From Clostridiales bacterium (GTDB lineage Bacteria; Bacillota; DSM-16504; Desulfitibacterales; JAICDB01), in the NCBI GenBank assembly GCA_020063565.1, contig JAICDB010000006.1, positions 1 to 64,000 of the forward strand: a DNA stretch of 64,000 nucleotides, read 5' to 3'. Positions 16,126 to 24,713 of the stretch are shown here, one piece after another (positions within the stretch are counted from its first letter, which is position 1; each line of letters opens with the position of its first letter). The translations under genes and the position numbers were made by a program. The notes under the pieces were generated by a model that was not told the DNA's origin, did not search any database, and saw nothing but the letters and a program-made list of their open reading frames with translations.

Positions 16126-16191
16126 TACAGTTCTAGAACCTCCTGTCTACAAACAAAACTAGGGCAAACTACCGTCTTAGGTAGATTTTTG
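16126..16191 (+). promoter_or_regulatory. PreQ1-I riboswitch with terminator
   Basis: Stem ACAG (16127-16130)/CTGT (16143-16146) encloses the loop TTCTAGAACCTC, followed by the A-rich tail CTACAAACAAAACTAGG. This matches the preQ1-I aptamer, including the UUCUAG start of the loop. A terminator CTACC/GGTAG plus ATTTTTG follows at 16169-16191. Binding of preQ1 would favour termination before queD. This fits the synthesis genes downstream. Confidence 0.88.
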
Positions 16192-16221
16192 TTTATGGGA
16201 CAGTTATTGGGAGGAATGAAG

Positions 16222-16641
16222 ATGTATCTAATAAAAACAGAACATAGCTTTGATAGTGCACATTTTCTTGCAAATTATAATGGAAAATGCGGAAATATAC
16301 ATGGACATAGATGGAAAGTTGAGATTGAAATTCAAGCGGAAGAGCTACAAAATAAAGAACATCTGGAGGGGATGGTAGCAGATTTTAAAGATTTTAAAAA
16401 AGATATTAGAGAGATGGTTGAGTTTTATGACCATGCTTTAATTATCCAAGAAAATACAATGAGAAAAGAAACAATGGAACATTTAATACAGGATGGTTTT
16501 AGAATTATAACTGTCAAGTTCAGACCTACTGCCGAAAATTTTGCAGCCTTTTTCTTTCATTGTATGCAGCAAAAGGGTTACAACGTAAAAAGGGCTACTG
16601 TATATGAAACACCTACCAATTGTGCAATCTATGAAAAATAG
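16222..16641 (+). CDS. queD: 6-carboxytetrahydropterin synthase
   Basis: QueD converts dihydroneopterin triphosphate to 6-carboxytetrahydropterin in preQ0/queuosine synthesis. The 139-residue product has the zinc histidines His14 (FDSAH) and His27/His29 in GKCGNIHGHRW, with Cys23 as the catalytic cysteine and YDHALI later. I chose ATG 16222, seven bases after GGAGG; earlier in-frame ATGs lie in the terminator or in the ribosome site. First gene of queD-queE-queC. Confidence 0.93.
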   Translation: MYLIKTEHSFDSAHFLANYNGKCGNIHGHRWKVEIEIQAEELQNKEHLEGMVADFKDFKKDIREMVEFYDHALIIQENTMRKETMEHLIQDGFRIITVKFRPTAENFAAFFFHCMQQKGYNVKRATVYETPTNCAIYEK

Positions 16642-16656
16642 TGAGGTAAAGTAGCT

Positions 16657-17325
16657 ATGAAGTATAAGGTAATTGAAAAATTCGTTAGTATTAATGGCGA
16701 AGGACGTCACTCGGGACAATTAGCTGTTTTTATAAGATTTGCAGGCTGCAACTTAAATTGTAGTTATTGTGATACAGCATGGGCCAATGAAAAAGATGCA
16801 GCATATGAGTTAATGACTGCAAGAGAAATATATGAATATATAAAGACTTCAGGGATTAAAAATGTAACCTTAACTGGCGGTGAACCGTTACTGCAAGAGG
16901 ACATCTTGGAACTTATAAATCTTCTATCACAAGATGAAGAAATTGCTGTAGAGATAGAAACAAACGGAAGTATTTCTATAAAGAGATATGCTGAGATAGT
17001 AAAAAAACCTCCAAAATTTACTATGGACTATAAGCTCCCTTCAAGCAATATGGAAGATAAAATGATAACGGATAATTTTCAATACTTAAGACAATTAGAT
17101 ACTGTAAAGTTTGTAGTAGGTAATACTGAAGACTTGAAGAGAGCAAAGTATATCATTGATAAGTATAGCTTAACAAGTAAAGTAAATATATATCTTAGTC
17201 CGGTTTTTGGAAAAATTCAAATGAGTGATATAGTAGAATTTATGAAGATAAACAAAATGAATGGAGTTACACTGCAAGTTCAGCTTCATAAGGTTATATG
17301 GGGTGCTGAGAAGAAAGGTGTCTAA
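16657..17325 (+). CDS. queE: 7-carboxy-7-deazaguanine synthase
   Basis: QueE is the radical SAM enzyme that contracts the carboxypterin ring to 7-carboxy-7-deazaguanine. The cluster cysteines are Cys31, Cys35 and Cys38 in [11 protein letters not shown], followed by [10 protein letters not shown]. The N-terminus [19 protein letters not shown] is typical for QueE. Length 222 aa is normal. It follows queD by 15 bases. Confidence 0.95.
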   Translation: MKYKVIEKFVSINGEGRHSGQLAVFIRFAGCNLNCSYCDTAWANEKDAAYELMTAREIYEYIKTSGIKNVTLTGGEPLLQEDILELINLLSQDEEIAVEIETNGSISIKRYAEIVKKPPKFTMDYKLPSSNMEDKMITDNFQYLRQLDTVKFVVGNTEDLKRAKYIIDKYSLTSKVNIYLSPVFGKIQMSDIVEFMKINKMNGVTLQVQLHKVIWGAEKKGV

Positions 17326-17384
17326 TTTATCAAGAATTATTTTCTACCATCAGACTACCTAAATCTGAATCGGAGGCAGATATT

Positions 17385-18044
17385 ATGAATAATGAAAAAG
17401 CTATAGTTGTATTTAGCGGCGGCCAGGATAGTACAACCTGTTTGTTTTGGGCACAAAAAAAATTTCAAGAAGTTATTGCACTATCCTTTGATTACAATCA
17501 GAAGCATAAGCTAGAATTACAATGTGCAAAAAATATTTGTCAGAAATATAATTTTGAACACCATATTTTAGATTTAGCTTTATTAAATCAATTAGCAGCT
17601 AATTCTTTAACCCGAAGTGATATAGAGGTAGATAAAGAACCCCCAAAAAAAGGGTTACCTAACTCTTTTGTTGATGGGAGAAATATGCTATTTTTAACAT
17701 TTGCAGCGATTTTTGCAAAACAGCGAGGGATTAAACACATAATAACAGGAGTATCTCAAAGTGATTATAGTGGGTATCCTGATTGCAGGGATACATTTAT
17801 TAAATCTATAAATGTGACTTTAAATTTAGCTATGGATTATGAATTTGTAATTCATACACCACTTATGTGGCTTAATAAAGAAGAAACTTGGAAAATGGCA
17901 TATGATTTAGGGGTACTTGATATTATTAAAGAAGAAACTTTAACTTGTTATAATGGAATAAAGGGTGATGGATGCGGACAATGCCCCGCTTGTAATTTAA
18001 GAAATAAAGGTTATTTAGACTTTAAGAAAACAAACAATCTATAA
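17385..18044 (+). CDS. queC: 7-cyano-7-deazaguanine (preQ0) synthase
   Basis: QueC makes preQ0 from 7-carboxy-7-deazaguanine, ammonia and ATP. The PP-loop SGGQDS lies at residues 11-16 and the C-terminal zinc cysteines in [17 protein letters not shown]. Length 219 aa is normal. CGGAGG precedes the ATG. No queF (preQ0 to preQ1) or tgt is in the window, so the last steps must be encoded elsewhere. Confidence 0.95.
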   Translation: MNNEKAIVVFSGGQDSTTCLFWAQKKFQEVIALSFDYNQKHKLELQCAKNICQKYNFEHHILDLALLNQLAANSLTRSDIEVDKEPPKKGLPNSFVDGRNMLFLTFAAIFAKQRGIKHIITGVSQSDYSGYPDCRDTFIKSINVTLNLAMDYEFVIHTPLMWLNKEETWKMAYDLGVLDIIKEETLTCYNGIKGDGCGQCPACNLRNKGYLDFKKTNNL

Positions 18045-18101
18045 ACAATCTTTTCCATAAAATACATTCAGCTAACACACTGCCCTCGTATAGTATGTCG
18101 A

Positions 18102-18158
18102 ATAATATACTATTTTTCTGTAAATACCATGGCAGCAAATTTGTTAGGATTATTCTAA
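18102..18158 (+). pseudogene. 3' tip of a second TauE/SafE gene (remnant)
   Basis: The sequence ending ATGGCAGCAAATTTG then TTAGGATTATTCTAA encodes MAANLLGLF-stop and is closely similar to the last codons of the exporter at 14365-15120 (MAAKLLGFF-stop). Similarity extends about 25 bases upstream with a small shift of frame. It looks like the surviving end of a deleted paralogue. Confidence 0.5.
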
Positions 18159-18204
18159 AAAATAACCACCAATTAAGGTGGTTATTTTTTAGAATAATCC
18201 TAAC
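18143..18204 (+). repeat. Perfect 28-bp inverted repeat (terminator-like)
   Basis: Two 28-base arms match without a mismatch around an AATTAA loop. The left arm starts GTTAGGATTATTC and includes the end of the TauE remnant; the core AAATAACCACC/GGTGGTTATTT is a bidirectional terminator. Probably ends que transcripts. Confidence 0.7.
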
Positions 18205-18324
18205 TAACCAAATAAAAAAGCCGGCTACCTAAAGCCGGGAAATAAAAATAAGGAAGTCAAAAAGGAAGCAAAACAAGCGGATCCAAGAAATACTAGAAAG
18301 GATATCGTTTAAGCTGTAAGGTAT

Positions 18325-18354
18325 AACAAAATGACCGCCTTATGGTGGTCATTT
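18325..18354 (-). terminator. Terminator of the tRNA cluster
   Basis: AAATGACCACC pairs with GGCGGTCATTT on the minus strand, followed by TGTTATA. Confidence 0.75.
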
Positions 18355-18356
18355 CC

Positions 18357-18446
18357 TGGTGCCGGGGACCGGAATCGAACCGGTACGGTCTGTGAAGGAC
18401 CGCAGGATTTTAAGTCCTGTGCGTCTGCCAGTTCCGCCACCCCGGC
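18357..18446 (-). tRNA. tRNA-Leu (anticodon TAA)
   Basis: Acceptor GCCGGGG/CCCCGGC, long variable arm, anticodon loop CTTAAAA, T-arm GGTTCGATTCC, CCA encoded. Last gene of a five-tRNA transcript. Confidence 0.95.
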
Positions 18447-18461
18447 ATATTAAGTTCTGAC

Positions 18462-18537
18462 TGGAGGCGACGGACGGATTCGAACCGTCGAATAAAGGAT
18501 TTGCAGTCCTCTGCCTTAGCCACTTGGCTACGTCGCC
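18462..18537 (-). tRNA. tRNA-Cys (anticodon GCA)
   Basis: Acceptor GGCGACG with CGTCGCC, anticodon loop CTGCAAA, T-arm GGTTCGAATCC, CCA encoded. Confidence 0.95.
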
Positions 18538-18543
18538 ACAGAA

Positions 18544-18618
18544 TGGAGCGGGAAACGGGATTCGAACCCGCGACTTCGACCTTGGCAAGGTCGCACTCTA
18601 CCACTGAGTTATTCCCGC
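18544..18618 (-). tRNA. tRNA-Gly (anticodon GCC)
   Basis: Acceptor GCGGGAA/TTCCCGC, anticodon loop TTGCCAA, T-arm GGTTCGAATCC, CCA encoded. Confidence 0.95.
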
Positions 18619-18622
18619 AAAA

Positions 18623-18698
<76 letters not shown>

Positions 18699-18701
18699 AT
18701 C

Positions 18702-18778
18702 TGGCGGAACTGACGGGACTTGAACCCGCGACCTCCGGCTTGACAGGCCGGCATGGTAACCATCTCCACCACAGTTCC
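18702..18778 (-). tRNA. tRNA-Asp (anticodon GTC)
   Basis: Acceptor GGAACTG/CAGTTCC with discriminator G, anticodon loop CTGTCAA, T-arm GGTTCAAGTCC, CCA encoded. First gene of the cluster. Confidence 0.95.
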
Positions 18779-18799
18779 ACCGCAATTGAGACAATAATT

Positions 18800-18828
18800 A
18801 GTATACATAAAATCTTTCTTCTTGTCAA
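18800..18828 (-). promoter_or_regulatory. Promoter of the tRNA cluster
   Basis: TTGACA, 17 bases, TATACT, with the tRNA-Asp 5' end about 22 bases after the -10. Confidence 0.88.
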
Positions 18829-18982
18829 TACCAACTTTTACTGCAATTAATGCTGGCTAAACTAATGTTTCTTTTCCACTAATATTTGCTTCAAAATTAT
18901 TGTCTCTTTCCTTGGCGCAAGAGTTATTATAACATGATCCTTAATACTTTTGCAACTAAAAATTTATAGAAATTATCATTTT

Positions 18983-19147
18983 TTATTTTCCAACGGATCT
19001 TTCAAATTCTTGCTTTAATTCTTGAGAAGGTTCCTTATCCAAATAGCTGACAACCATTATTACTATCCAGGATAGGATAAAGCCGGGCACAATCTCATAA
19101 AGTCCGGTAAAAGATAAGAAGTTTTTCCGGATTATAACCGTTAATCC
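18983..19147 (-). pseudogene. C-terminal remnant of a PutP-type sodium/proline symporter
   Basis: The minus strand encodes LTVIIRKNFLSFTGLYEIVP then GFILSWIVIMVVSYLDKEPS and a TAA stop. The motif LYEIVPGF followed by a final hydrophobic segment is the C-terminus of PutP-family proline symporters. Nothing upstream continues the protein, because the agmatinase gene ends there. There is a GGAGG at its upstream edge but no start. It is a left-over of a deleted gene. Confidence 0.72.
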
Positions 19148-19167
19148 TCCTTTAGTAATATTTTTTC

Positions 19168-20016
19168 CTAAAAGAAAGTCAACAATATTTCCCTTACCAT
19201 TTTAGCTGCCAGTATGGATGTAATATCTCCAGTATCATGGGCCGGAGCCACTTCTACAATATCACAACCAACAAGCGTCAAATCTTTTAAACAGCTAAGT
19301 GCACCAATCACCTCCCGGGATGTATGTCCACCAGGTTCTGGTGTGCCTGTACCGGGGGCATAAGCAGGATCAAATACATCTATATCTATAGTCAAATAAA
19401 CCGGATACCCGGCACAACTTTCAGCAACCTCTTCAATAACTTCAAGTAACTTGTGAGGATAAAAGTTAGTATATTCGTTGCCATAGGCAAACTCTTCTTT
19501 TGTTCCTGACCGAATTCCTAGCTGATAAACATTTTCCGGCCCTATGACGTTACAAATTTGTCGCATAACAGTTGCATGCGAGAACTTTTCCCCAAGATAA
19601 TCTTCCCGCAAGTCTGCATGAGCATCAAACTGGATAACTTTTAAATCTTTATATTCCTTATAAATACTTTTTACTATGGGCCATGTTATAAGATGTTCGC
19701 CACCCAGGAAAAAAGGTTTTTTTCTCTCTTTAAGACAGAAATTTGCTGCTTTTTCAATTATGCCCAGTGATTTCTCAACATTACCCCATGGTAAATCTAA
19801 GTCTCCCAGATCGGAAAAAGGTACCTCGGACAGTTCCCGGTTTCTTAAAGGACTGTATTCTTCCAAAACCTCTGAAACCTCTCTTATTCTTCCCGGGCCA
19901 CTTCTGGCGCCAGGGCGAAAACTCACTGTAAAATCCATAGGAACCCCTATAAGAGCAACCTTTGTTGTTTTAAAATCTTCACAACTCCCTAAAAAGGTGC
20001 CACTTTTTATAAACAT
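19168..20016 (-). CDS. speB: Agmatinase (ureohydrolase family)
   Basis: The 282-residue enzyme has the binuclear manganese motifs GGEH, FDAHADLR, and TIDIDVFDPAYAPGTGTPEP, and ends with the usual DITSILAAKMVREI helix. Agmatinase hydrolyses agmatine to putrescine and urea; the shape of the GTGTPEPGG loop favours agmatinase over arginase. It follows speE by 8 bases, so the two form a polyamine operon feeding spermidine synthesis. GTAGGTGG precedes the ATG. Confidence 0.93.
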   Translation of the reverse strand: MFIKSGTFLGSCEDFKTTKVALIGVPMDFTVSFRPGARSGPGRIREVSEVLEEYSPLRNRELSEVPFSDLGDLDLPWGNVEKSLGIIEKAANFCLKERKKPFFLGGEHLITWPIVKSIYKEYKDLKVIQFDAHADLREDYLGEKFSHATVMRQICNVIGPENVYQLGIRSGTKEEFAYGNEYTNFYPHKLLEVIEEVAESCAGYPVYLTIDIDVFDPAYAPGTGTPEPGGHTSREVIGALSCLKDLTLVGCDIVEVAPAHDTGDITSILAAKMVREILLTFF

Positions 20017-20024
20017 TTTTCCAC

Positions 20025-20855
20025 CTACTCTACGAGCTCTTTTACAAAGGGTGGTAGTACCAAGCAGCTTTTATGAATTTCTTTGCTATAGTACCTTGTA
20101 TTCAAGTCCGGAATATTTTCTATATCGACTTCTTCAGGTAAATATTTTTTACTACCCATTGTAAATGTCCATAAGCCACCTGGATAAGTGGGTACATTTG
20201 CTAAAATCAAACGGCAAACAGGAAAAATTTCCCTTACATCTTTATTAATGCGCTTAATTAAATCCCTATTGAAAAAAGGAGACTCTGTTTGAGCTGCAAA
20301 AATACCGTCTTCTTTAAGGGCATTATGTACAGATTTATAAAAATTAGCACTAAAAAGCCCTTCAGCAGCTCCTACCGGATCAGTAGAGTCAATTAAAATA
20401 ACGTCAAACTGTGCAGTAGACTCTTTTACAAATTTAATACCATCGTCAATTATTACTTCTGCTTTAGGATCATCAAAACCACACGCCAATTCCGGCAGGT
20501 ATTTTTTACTTGCTTTAACAACTCCCTCATCTATTTCAACCAAAGTTGCCTTTTTAACTTTAGGGTGTTTTACAATTTCCCTGATGGTTCCACCGTCACC
20601 GCCACCAATAACCAGAACATTTTCTGGATTTGGATGGGTATTTAAGGCAACCATTGAAATCATTTCATGATAAACAAACTCATCTTTTACTGTAGTTTGA
20701 ATAACGTCATCTAAAAGCAGCATTCTTCCAAATCTTTCAGTATCCACTACCTTGATATCCTGATACTCTGATTTTTCATGATGCAAAACTTCCTTTACAA
20801 GGCAAGATATTGCTAAACCTGGTTGTTGAAGCTCGCTAAACCAAACTCCTATCAT
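20025..20855 (-). CDS. speE: Spermidine synthase
   Basis: SpeE transfers an aminopropyl group from decarboxylated SAM to putrescine. The 276-residue product has the nucleotide site VIGGGDGGTIREIVKH, the catalytic region LIDSTDPVGAAEGLF and TYPGGLWTF. speD is not in this window. GGGGAGA precedes the ATG. First gene of speE-speB. Confidence 0.95.
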   Translation of the reverse strand: MIGVWFSELQQPGLAISCLVKEVLHHEKSEYQDIKVVDTERFGRMLLLDDVIQTTVKDEFVYHEMISMVALNTHPNPENVLVIGGGDGGTIREIVKHPKVKKATLVEIDEGVVKASKKYLPELACGFDDPKAEVIIDDGIKFVKESTAQFDVILIDSTDPVGAAEGLFSANFYKSVHNALKEDGIFAAQTESPFFNRDLIKRINKDVREIFPVCRLILANVPTYPGGLWTFTMGSKKYLPEEVDIENIPDLNTRYYSKEIHKSCLVLPPFVKELVE

Positions 20856-20910
20856 AGTAAATCTCCCCTTTTCGTAAGATACATAATGATATTATAGCAA
20901 ATCAGCTGCT

Positions 20911-22038
20911 CTATCCAAAGTTTTTTAATGATTTCAGAGAAAAATTTTTTAATCTTTTATGTTGAATCAAAACTTTAAATGTTTCACCCATGCCTTCAGG
21001 CATTATTAGTCTTTTAAGAGCTAAATTTTTCTTTTCATTCCCTTGACTAAACCCGGAAGACTGTATTTGCATTTTCTCGAAAATACCTAAATTCACCAGG
21101 AATTTCATCTGGTTTGTAAAGCCTGTATTTACCAAACCGGCCTTTTCCCCAAAGCTTTGTAAAGCGGAAAAATTAACATGGGCAGTTATATCTTGCTCCC
21201 CAAGATCCATATATGGATTTGTAACTGCCTTATGGTTTTTATAACACATCAAGGTTCCATCAAACCTGTGAGGCCAGTCTAATTCAGAAGCCAGGTACCC
21301 ATAATCTATGGCTAAATGAAAACCTTTTTTTAAAAAAGCAGCAATTTTATCTACCCATCTTTTTGCTTCCAAACAAACTTCAATTTGCTGTCCTTCCTTT
21401 AGTTTTACACCGGAAGTTTCAAGATAATCCATTATTTCTTCTTTTTCGGATAAATCATCATATAGCTCAGAAAATTTCCCATCTTTCAATACTATATATA
21501 GTTCCTTTATTTCACCACCTATTTTTTTCACCCTATGTACAGGAAGTGCATCAAAAAATTCATTACTAAAAATTACACCTATTATAGGCTCTTGTGGAGT
21601 TCCCCATTGTAATTTTTCTTGAAAGTCATTTAAAGTCACCTGCTGTTTTTCCATTAACGTACTACTGACTTCTAATATTTGATACGTAATATGCTCAAAA
21701 CAACCCTGAAAATTTTTCTTCAAGTAGCTCAAAATATCTTTGGCAAGCATACCAGTACCGGCACCTAATTCCAGTATTATAAAATCACTGGGGTTACCCA
21801 TAGTTTCCCACATATCATATATTTGTTGGGCAATACACCAGCCAAATACAGGATGAACATTTGAGGAAGTATAAAAATCTCCTGTCTTTCCAATATCAAT
21901 GTTCCGCCCGGTGTAATAACCTGATTCGGGTTGATAAAGAGCTGTCTGCATAAACTCTTTAAATGTAATTTTACCCTTTTCAATTATTTTATTTGATAAC
22001 AATTCAAATATCTTTGTATGGTTATTCAAATAACTCAC
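20911..22038 (-). CDS. SAM-dependent methyltransferase, MidA/NDUFAF7 (DUF185) family
   Basis: The 375-residue product has the COG1565 pattern: KITFKEFMQTALYQPESGYY near the start, LELGAGTGMLAKDIL (SAM motif I), and FSNEFFDALPVHR. The mitochondrial relative NDUFAF7 methylates an arginine of complex I; bacterial substrates are mostly unknown. The start is uncertain: GTG at 22038 has only a weak ribosome site. Confidence 0.85.
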   Translation of the reverse strand: MSYLNNHTKIFELLSNKIIEKGKITFKEFMQTALYQPESGYYTGRNIDIGKTGDFYTSSNVHPVFGWCIAQQIYDMWETMGNPSDFIILELGAGTGMLAKDILSYLKKNFQGCFEHITYQILEVSSTLMEKQQVTLNDFQEKLQWGTPQEPIIGVIFSNEFFDALPVHRVKKIGGEIKELYIVLKDGKFSELYDDLSEKEEIMDYLETSGVKLKEGQQIEVCLEAKRWVDKIAAFLKKGFHLAIDYGYLASELDWPHRFDGTLMCYKNHKAVTNPYMDLGEQDITAHVNFSALQSFGEKAGLVNTGFTNQMKFLVNLGIFEKMQIQSSGFSQGNEKKNLALKRLIMPEGMGETFKVLIQHKRLKNFSLKSLKNFG

Positions 22039-22067
22039 TCATCCTTTATTATCGATTTTAAGCATAT

Positions 22068-22106
22068 GATAAAAGCCGACTGCCTTTAACTGGCTTTGTC
22101 GGCTTT
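22068..22106 (-). terminator. Terminator overlapping the FmdB stop codon
   Basis: AAAGCCGAC pairs with GTCGGCTTT on the minus strand, followed by TATC. The left arm is inside the last codons of the FmdB gene. Confidence 0.7.
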
Positions 22107-22319
22107 ATTGCTCTCACTCTTTTGCTTTTCTTTATATTCAGAGCTGCGATAATCAGTTGTATAAAAACCATCAGTTTTATAAAGTATACCAACATTTTTA
22201 CTAATTATTCTTTTTACCGGCCCGTTACATTGCGGACACTTTTCTAAAGCAGGTTCTGTTATTCTTTGCTCCTTTTCAAAAATACCACATTTTTCACAAC
22301 GATAATCGTACCTTGGCAA
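22086..22319 (-). CDS. FmdB-type zinc ribbon protein
   Basis: The 77-residue product starts MPRYDYRCEKCGIFEK and has a second pair CPQC, a four-cysteine zinc ribbon as in FmdB regulatory proteins. The tail (SSEYKEKQKSESNKADKAS) is charged and flexible. The TTG start at 22319 has AGGAGG nine bases upstream. It follows the triple-HTH gene closely. Function of the family is not settled. Confidence 0.85.
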   Translation of the reverse strand: MPRYDYRCEKCGIFEKEQRITEPALEKCPQCNGPVKRIISKNVGILYKTDGFYTTDYRSSEYKEKQKSESNKADKAS

Positions 22320-22332
22320 GCTTCTGCACCTC

Positions 22333-23109
22333 CTAGAGTGTTTTATCTTCGTCGCTTCCTGATTTTTTATATAGTTTAATAAAGCTTAATATGAACTGCA
22401 ATTCCTGTTGTGAACAGTCACATATCAAACGTAATACTGCTTGTACATTTGGATCTGTCAATAATTCCTTTAGGGCCGGATTCATTTGCATTAACATATC
22501 ATCCGTACCGCTATTTTCTAAAATAAAGTAACATGGAGAAGTTGCAAGCACTTTTGCTATTTTTTCAATAGTTTGCAAGGAAGGTTGTACTTTGTTATTC
22601 TCAATCTGACCAATAAGTCCGGCAGATACTCCCGCCTTTTCTGCTAACTCGGCTTGGGTATAGCCTTGTTCTTCCCTAGCCTTTTTTAATTTACTACCTA
22701 ATGAAGTAGCTTTACCTATTAAAGTGCTAATAGGTATATCCAGTACTTTAGCAATATTGCGTACTGTATTTATCGCTGGAAGTACACTCCCCCTTTCGAT
22801 TTCACTTAAATAAGAAACTGAAAGGTTTGTCTTCTTTGCAAGCTCACCTAAAGACCAGTTCTTATTTTCGCGGGCCATTCTGATCTTTTGACCAAGGGAA
22901 ATGGCTTCATTATCCTCTATAATGAGCATAGTTTTCGAAATATTTAATGCTTGCGAAAGCTTTTCAATTGTCTTTAGAGAGGGTTTTTTAGTGTTTCTTT
23001 CTATTTCACTCAAATACGAAACCGAAATATTAGCTTTTTTGGATAATTCGGCTAGAGAGTAACCCCTTTCTTCCCTTAACTCTCTAATTTTGTTTCCATC
23101 AAATTTCAA
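22333..23109 (-). CDS. Regulator with three XRE-type helix-turn-helix domains
   Basis: The product (about 258 aa) carries three tandem Cro/C1-type HTH domains, each with the pattern GYSLAELSKKANISVSYLSE, NWSLGELAKKTNLSVSYLSE and GYTQAELAEKAGVSAGLIGQ, at about 5-60, 72-130 and 140-198. The first two are near copies (EIERNTKKPSLKTIEKL against EIERGSVLPAINTVRNI). A helical C-terminal tail of about 60 residues may mediate dimerisation. TTG 23109, five bases after AGGTGA, is a better start than the GTG six codons earlier. Three domains in one chain suggest binding to repeated operator sites. Target unknown. Confidence 0.85.
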   Translation of the reverse strand: MKFDGNKIRELREERGYSLAELSKKANISVSYLSEIERNTKKPSLKTIEKLSQALNISKTMLIIEDNEAISLGQKIRMARENKNWSLGELAKKTNLSVSYLSEIERGSVLPAINTVRNIAKVLDIPISTLIGKATSLGSKLKKAREEQGYTQAELAEKAGVSAGLIGQIENNKVQPSLQTIEKIAKVLATSPCYFILENSGTDDMLMQMNPALKELLTDPNVQAVLRLICDCSQQELQFILSFIKLYKKSGSDEDKTL

Positions 23110-23172
23110 AACATTCACCTGTTTCACAAAAGATATTTATAGCGAATTTCCATAGATATATTACTATAATTA

Positions 23173-23628
23173 TCACAAAGTGTCAATATTTTGCTTTTCT
23201 TTAGGCTTTATTTCGAAAAAATCTATTTTCCACTGACCTTTTATTTTTTTCAACTTATACACACCATTTAAATGCCTCTTTGAATTATCAGGAGAGACTT
23301 CTAAAATCTCCACCTTGACAACAGCTTCATTTTTTTTACTTGAGCATAATTTAACTTTATCAACTTTATAAACTGGATGCCAATCAGTCTGCTGATCTCT
23401 AAAAATTTTTATTGCAGGCCAGATTTCTTTGGCAAGATTAGGTGTATACCATCTATTGAGATTTTTCAGCGCCTCTTCAGTAGTACCAGTAAGCCATGAC
23501 GTATCTGTGACAGAATCAATAATAGGTTTCTTCATTGCATCAGGTACTTGAGCCGCTAATACCGAAAAGCTTACCAAAATAGAAAAAATCATTAAACATA
23601 AACAAAACATAAGTTTTGTATTAGACAT
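23173..23628 (-). CDS. Secreted or membrane-anchored hypothetical protein
   Basis: The 151-residue product starts with a signal peptide or membrane anchor (LMFCLCLMIFSILVSFSVLA, likely cut after AA). The rest resembles a small NTF2-like/lumazine-type fold: EALKNLNRWYTPNLAKEIWP and ending LNGVYKLKKIKGQWKIDFFE. I do not recognise the family. ATG 23628 follows AGAAGGA; an upstream ATG lacks a ribosome site. Confidence 0.6.
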   Translation of the reverse strand: MSNTKLMFCLCLMIFSILVSFSVLAAQVPDAMKKPIIDSVTDTSWLTGTTEEALKNLNRWYTPNLAKEIWPAIKIFRDQQTDWHPVYKVDKVKLCSSKKNEAVVKVEILEVSPDNSKRHLNGVYKLKKIKGQWKIDFFEIKPKEKQNIDTL

Positions 23629-23773
23629 AGGCAGCAATCCTTCTATTAACATATTTTAACATTTATTGTATATTCTACATGTTAAAAGGGTTTCCTGCCT
23701 ATTTTCTATAATACTGCATGAATCACCAAAACTTCTGCAATTAACCCAAAAAGCAGCAAAAAAATCGATATTT

Positions 23774-24685
23774 TTAAAGCCTAATAATAAATGGAACCAG
23801 TATCGGAACAATAGCAGTTAAAACCATTCCACTAATTATTGCTAGAATAGCAAATTTATTTCCTACAACCTTAACTATTACCGGAAGGGTTGTATCCATG
23901 GTAGTAGCCCCTCCAGTTGCAAGTGAACTTATTTTGCCTATTTTTTGTGCCAAAAAGGGCAGAATAAAAAACGTTATTATTTCCCTAAAAAGATTTGCCA
24001 GAAAGCCAATTGTTCCAAGTTTAATTGATACTACTTCAGAAATATACGGACCTGTAAAACTATAAAAACCGCATCCGGCAGCTATTCCAGCTGATGTATT
24101 AAGAGGTATATCTAAAATTATACCTGCTATTATTCCTCCCGCTATAGCCCCAATAAGAACCCCCAGGGGTAATATTACAGCTTTTAAACCATATTTTTTT
24201 ATTTTCTGTAATAACTCTCTCTTGGAACCCAAATCAGTTCCCACACCAAATACCATAACATAAAGTGCTATTACTACTGTCAAGTTTACATATTCCAATA
24301 ATTTTGCAGGTATTACAAACAGGCCCAGAAGAATGCCAGCAGCTAATGAAATAAGTACTGGTAAAATAGAATAACTTCCTTCGGTTTCTTTTTCGTCCCA
24401 GCCTTCCTTTAACTCAGACGTAAGATCTATATTTTTTTCTATAAGATATACAACTCCTATGCTACCACTGGTAGCTAAAACGCCAAGTACTAAAGCCTGA
24501 AGTCCTAAATGATTTATGGCGTTTATGACCTCTGGTGTTGCACCTATTTTAGCTCCTAAAGCAATTAGAGTAATTATTAAGCTTACATTTATGATTCTAT
24601 AAAGAGCCCTTGAAAAAAAATTTGGTACAAAATTTTTGTAACCTATTGCAAATCCAATTACTAAAGCAATTAGCAAAAATTCCAA
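23774..24685 (-). CDS. lysO: LysO-type lysine exporter (DUF340)
   Basis: The product (about 303 aa) has about eight to nine membrane segments and the DUF340 pattern: VMVFGVGTDLGSKRELL, then AAGCGFYSFTGPYISEV and LANLFREIITFFILPF. In E. coli LysO (YbjE) exports lysine and lysine analogues. The GGAGG in this leader overlaps the ATG at 24700, so TTG at 24685, eight bases after GGAGG, is the more likely start. It is next to the acyl-CoA ligase, 28 bases downstream. Confidence 0.85.
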   Translation of the reverse strand: MEFLLIALVIGFAIGYKNFVPNFFSRALYRIINVSLIITLIALGAKIGATPEVINAINHLGLQALVLGVLATSGSIGVVYLIEKNIDLTSELKEGWDEKETEGSYSILPVLISLAAGILLGLFVIPAKLLEYVNLTVVIALYVMVFGVGTDLGSKRELLQKIKKYGLKAVILPLGVLIGAIAGGIIAGIILDIPLNTSAGIAAGCGFYSFTGPYISEVVSIKLGTIGFLANLFREIITFFILPFLAQKIGKISSLATGGATTMDTTLPVIVKVVGNKFAILAIISGMVLTAIVPILVPFIIRL

Positions 24686-24713
24686 TTTCACTTCCTCCAT
24701 CTAGTTTATAACT

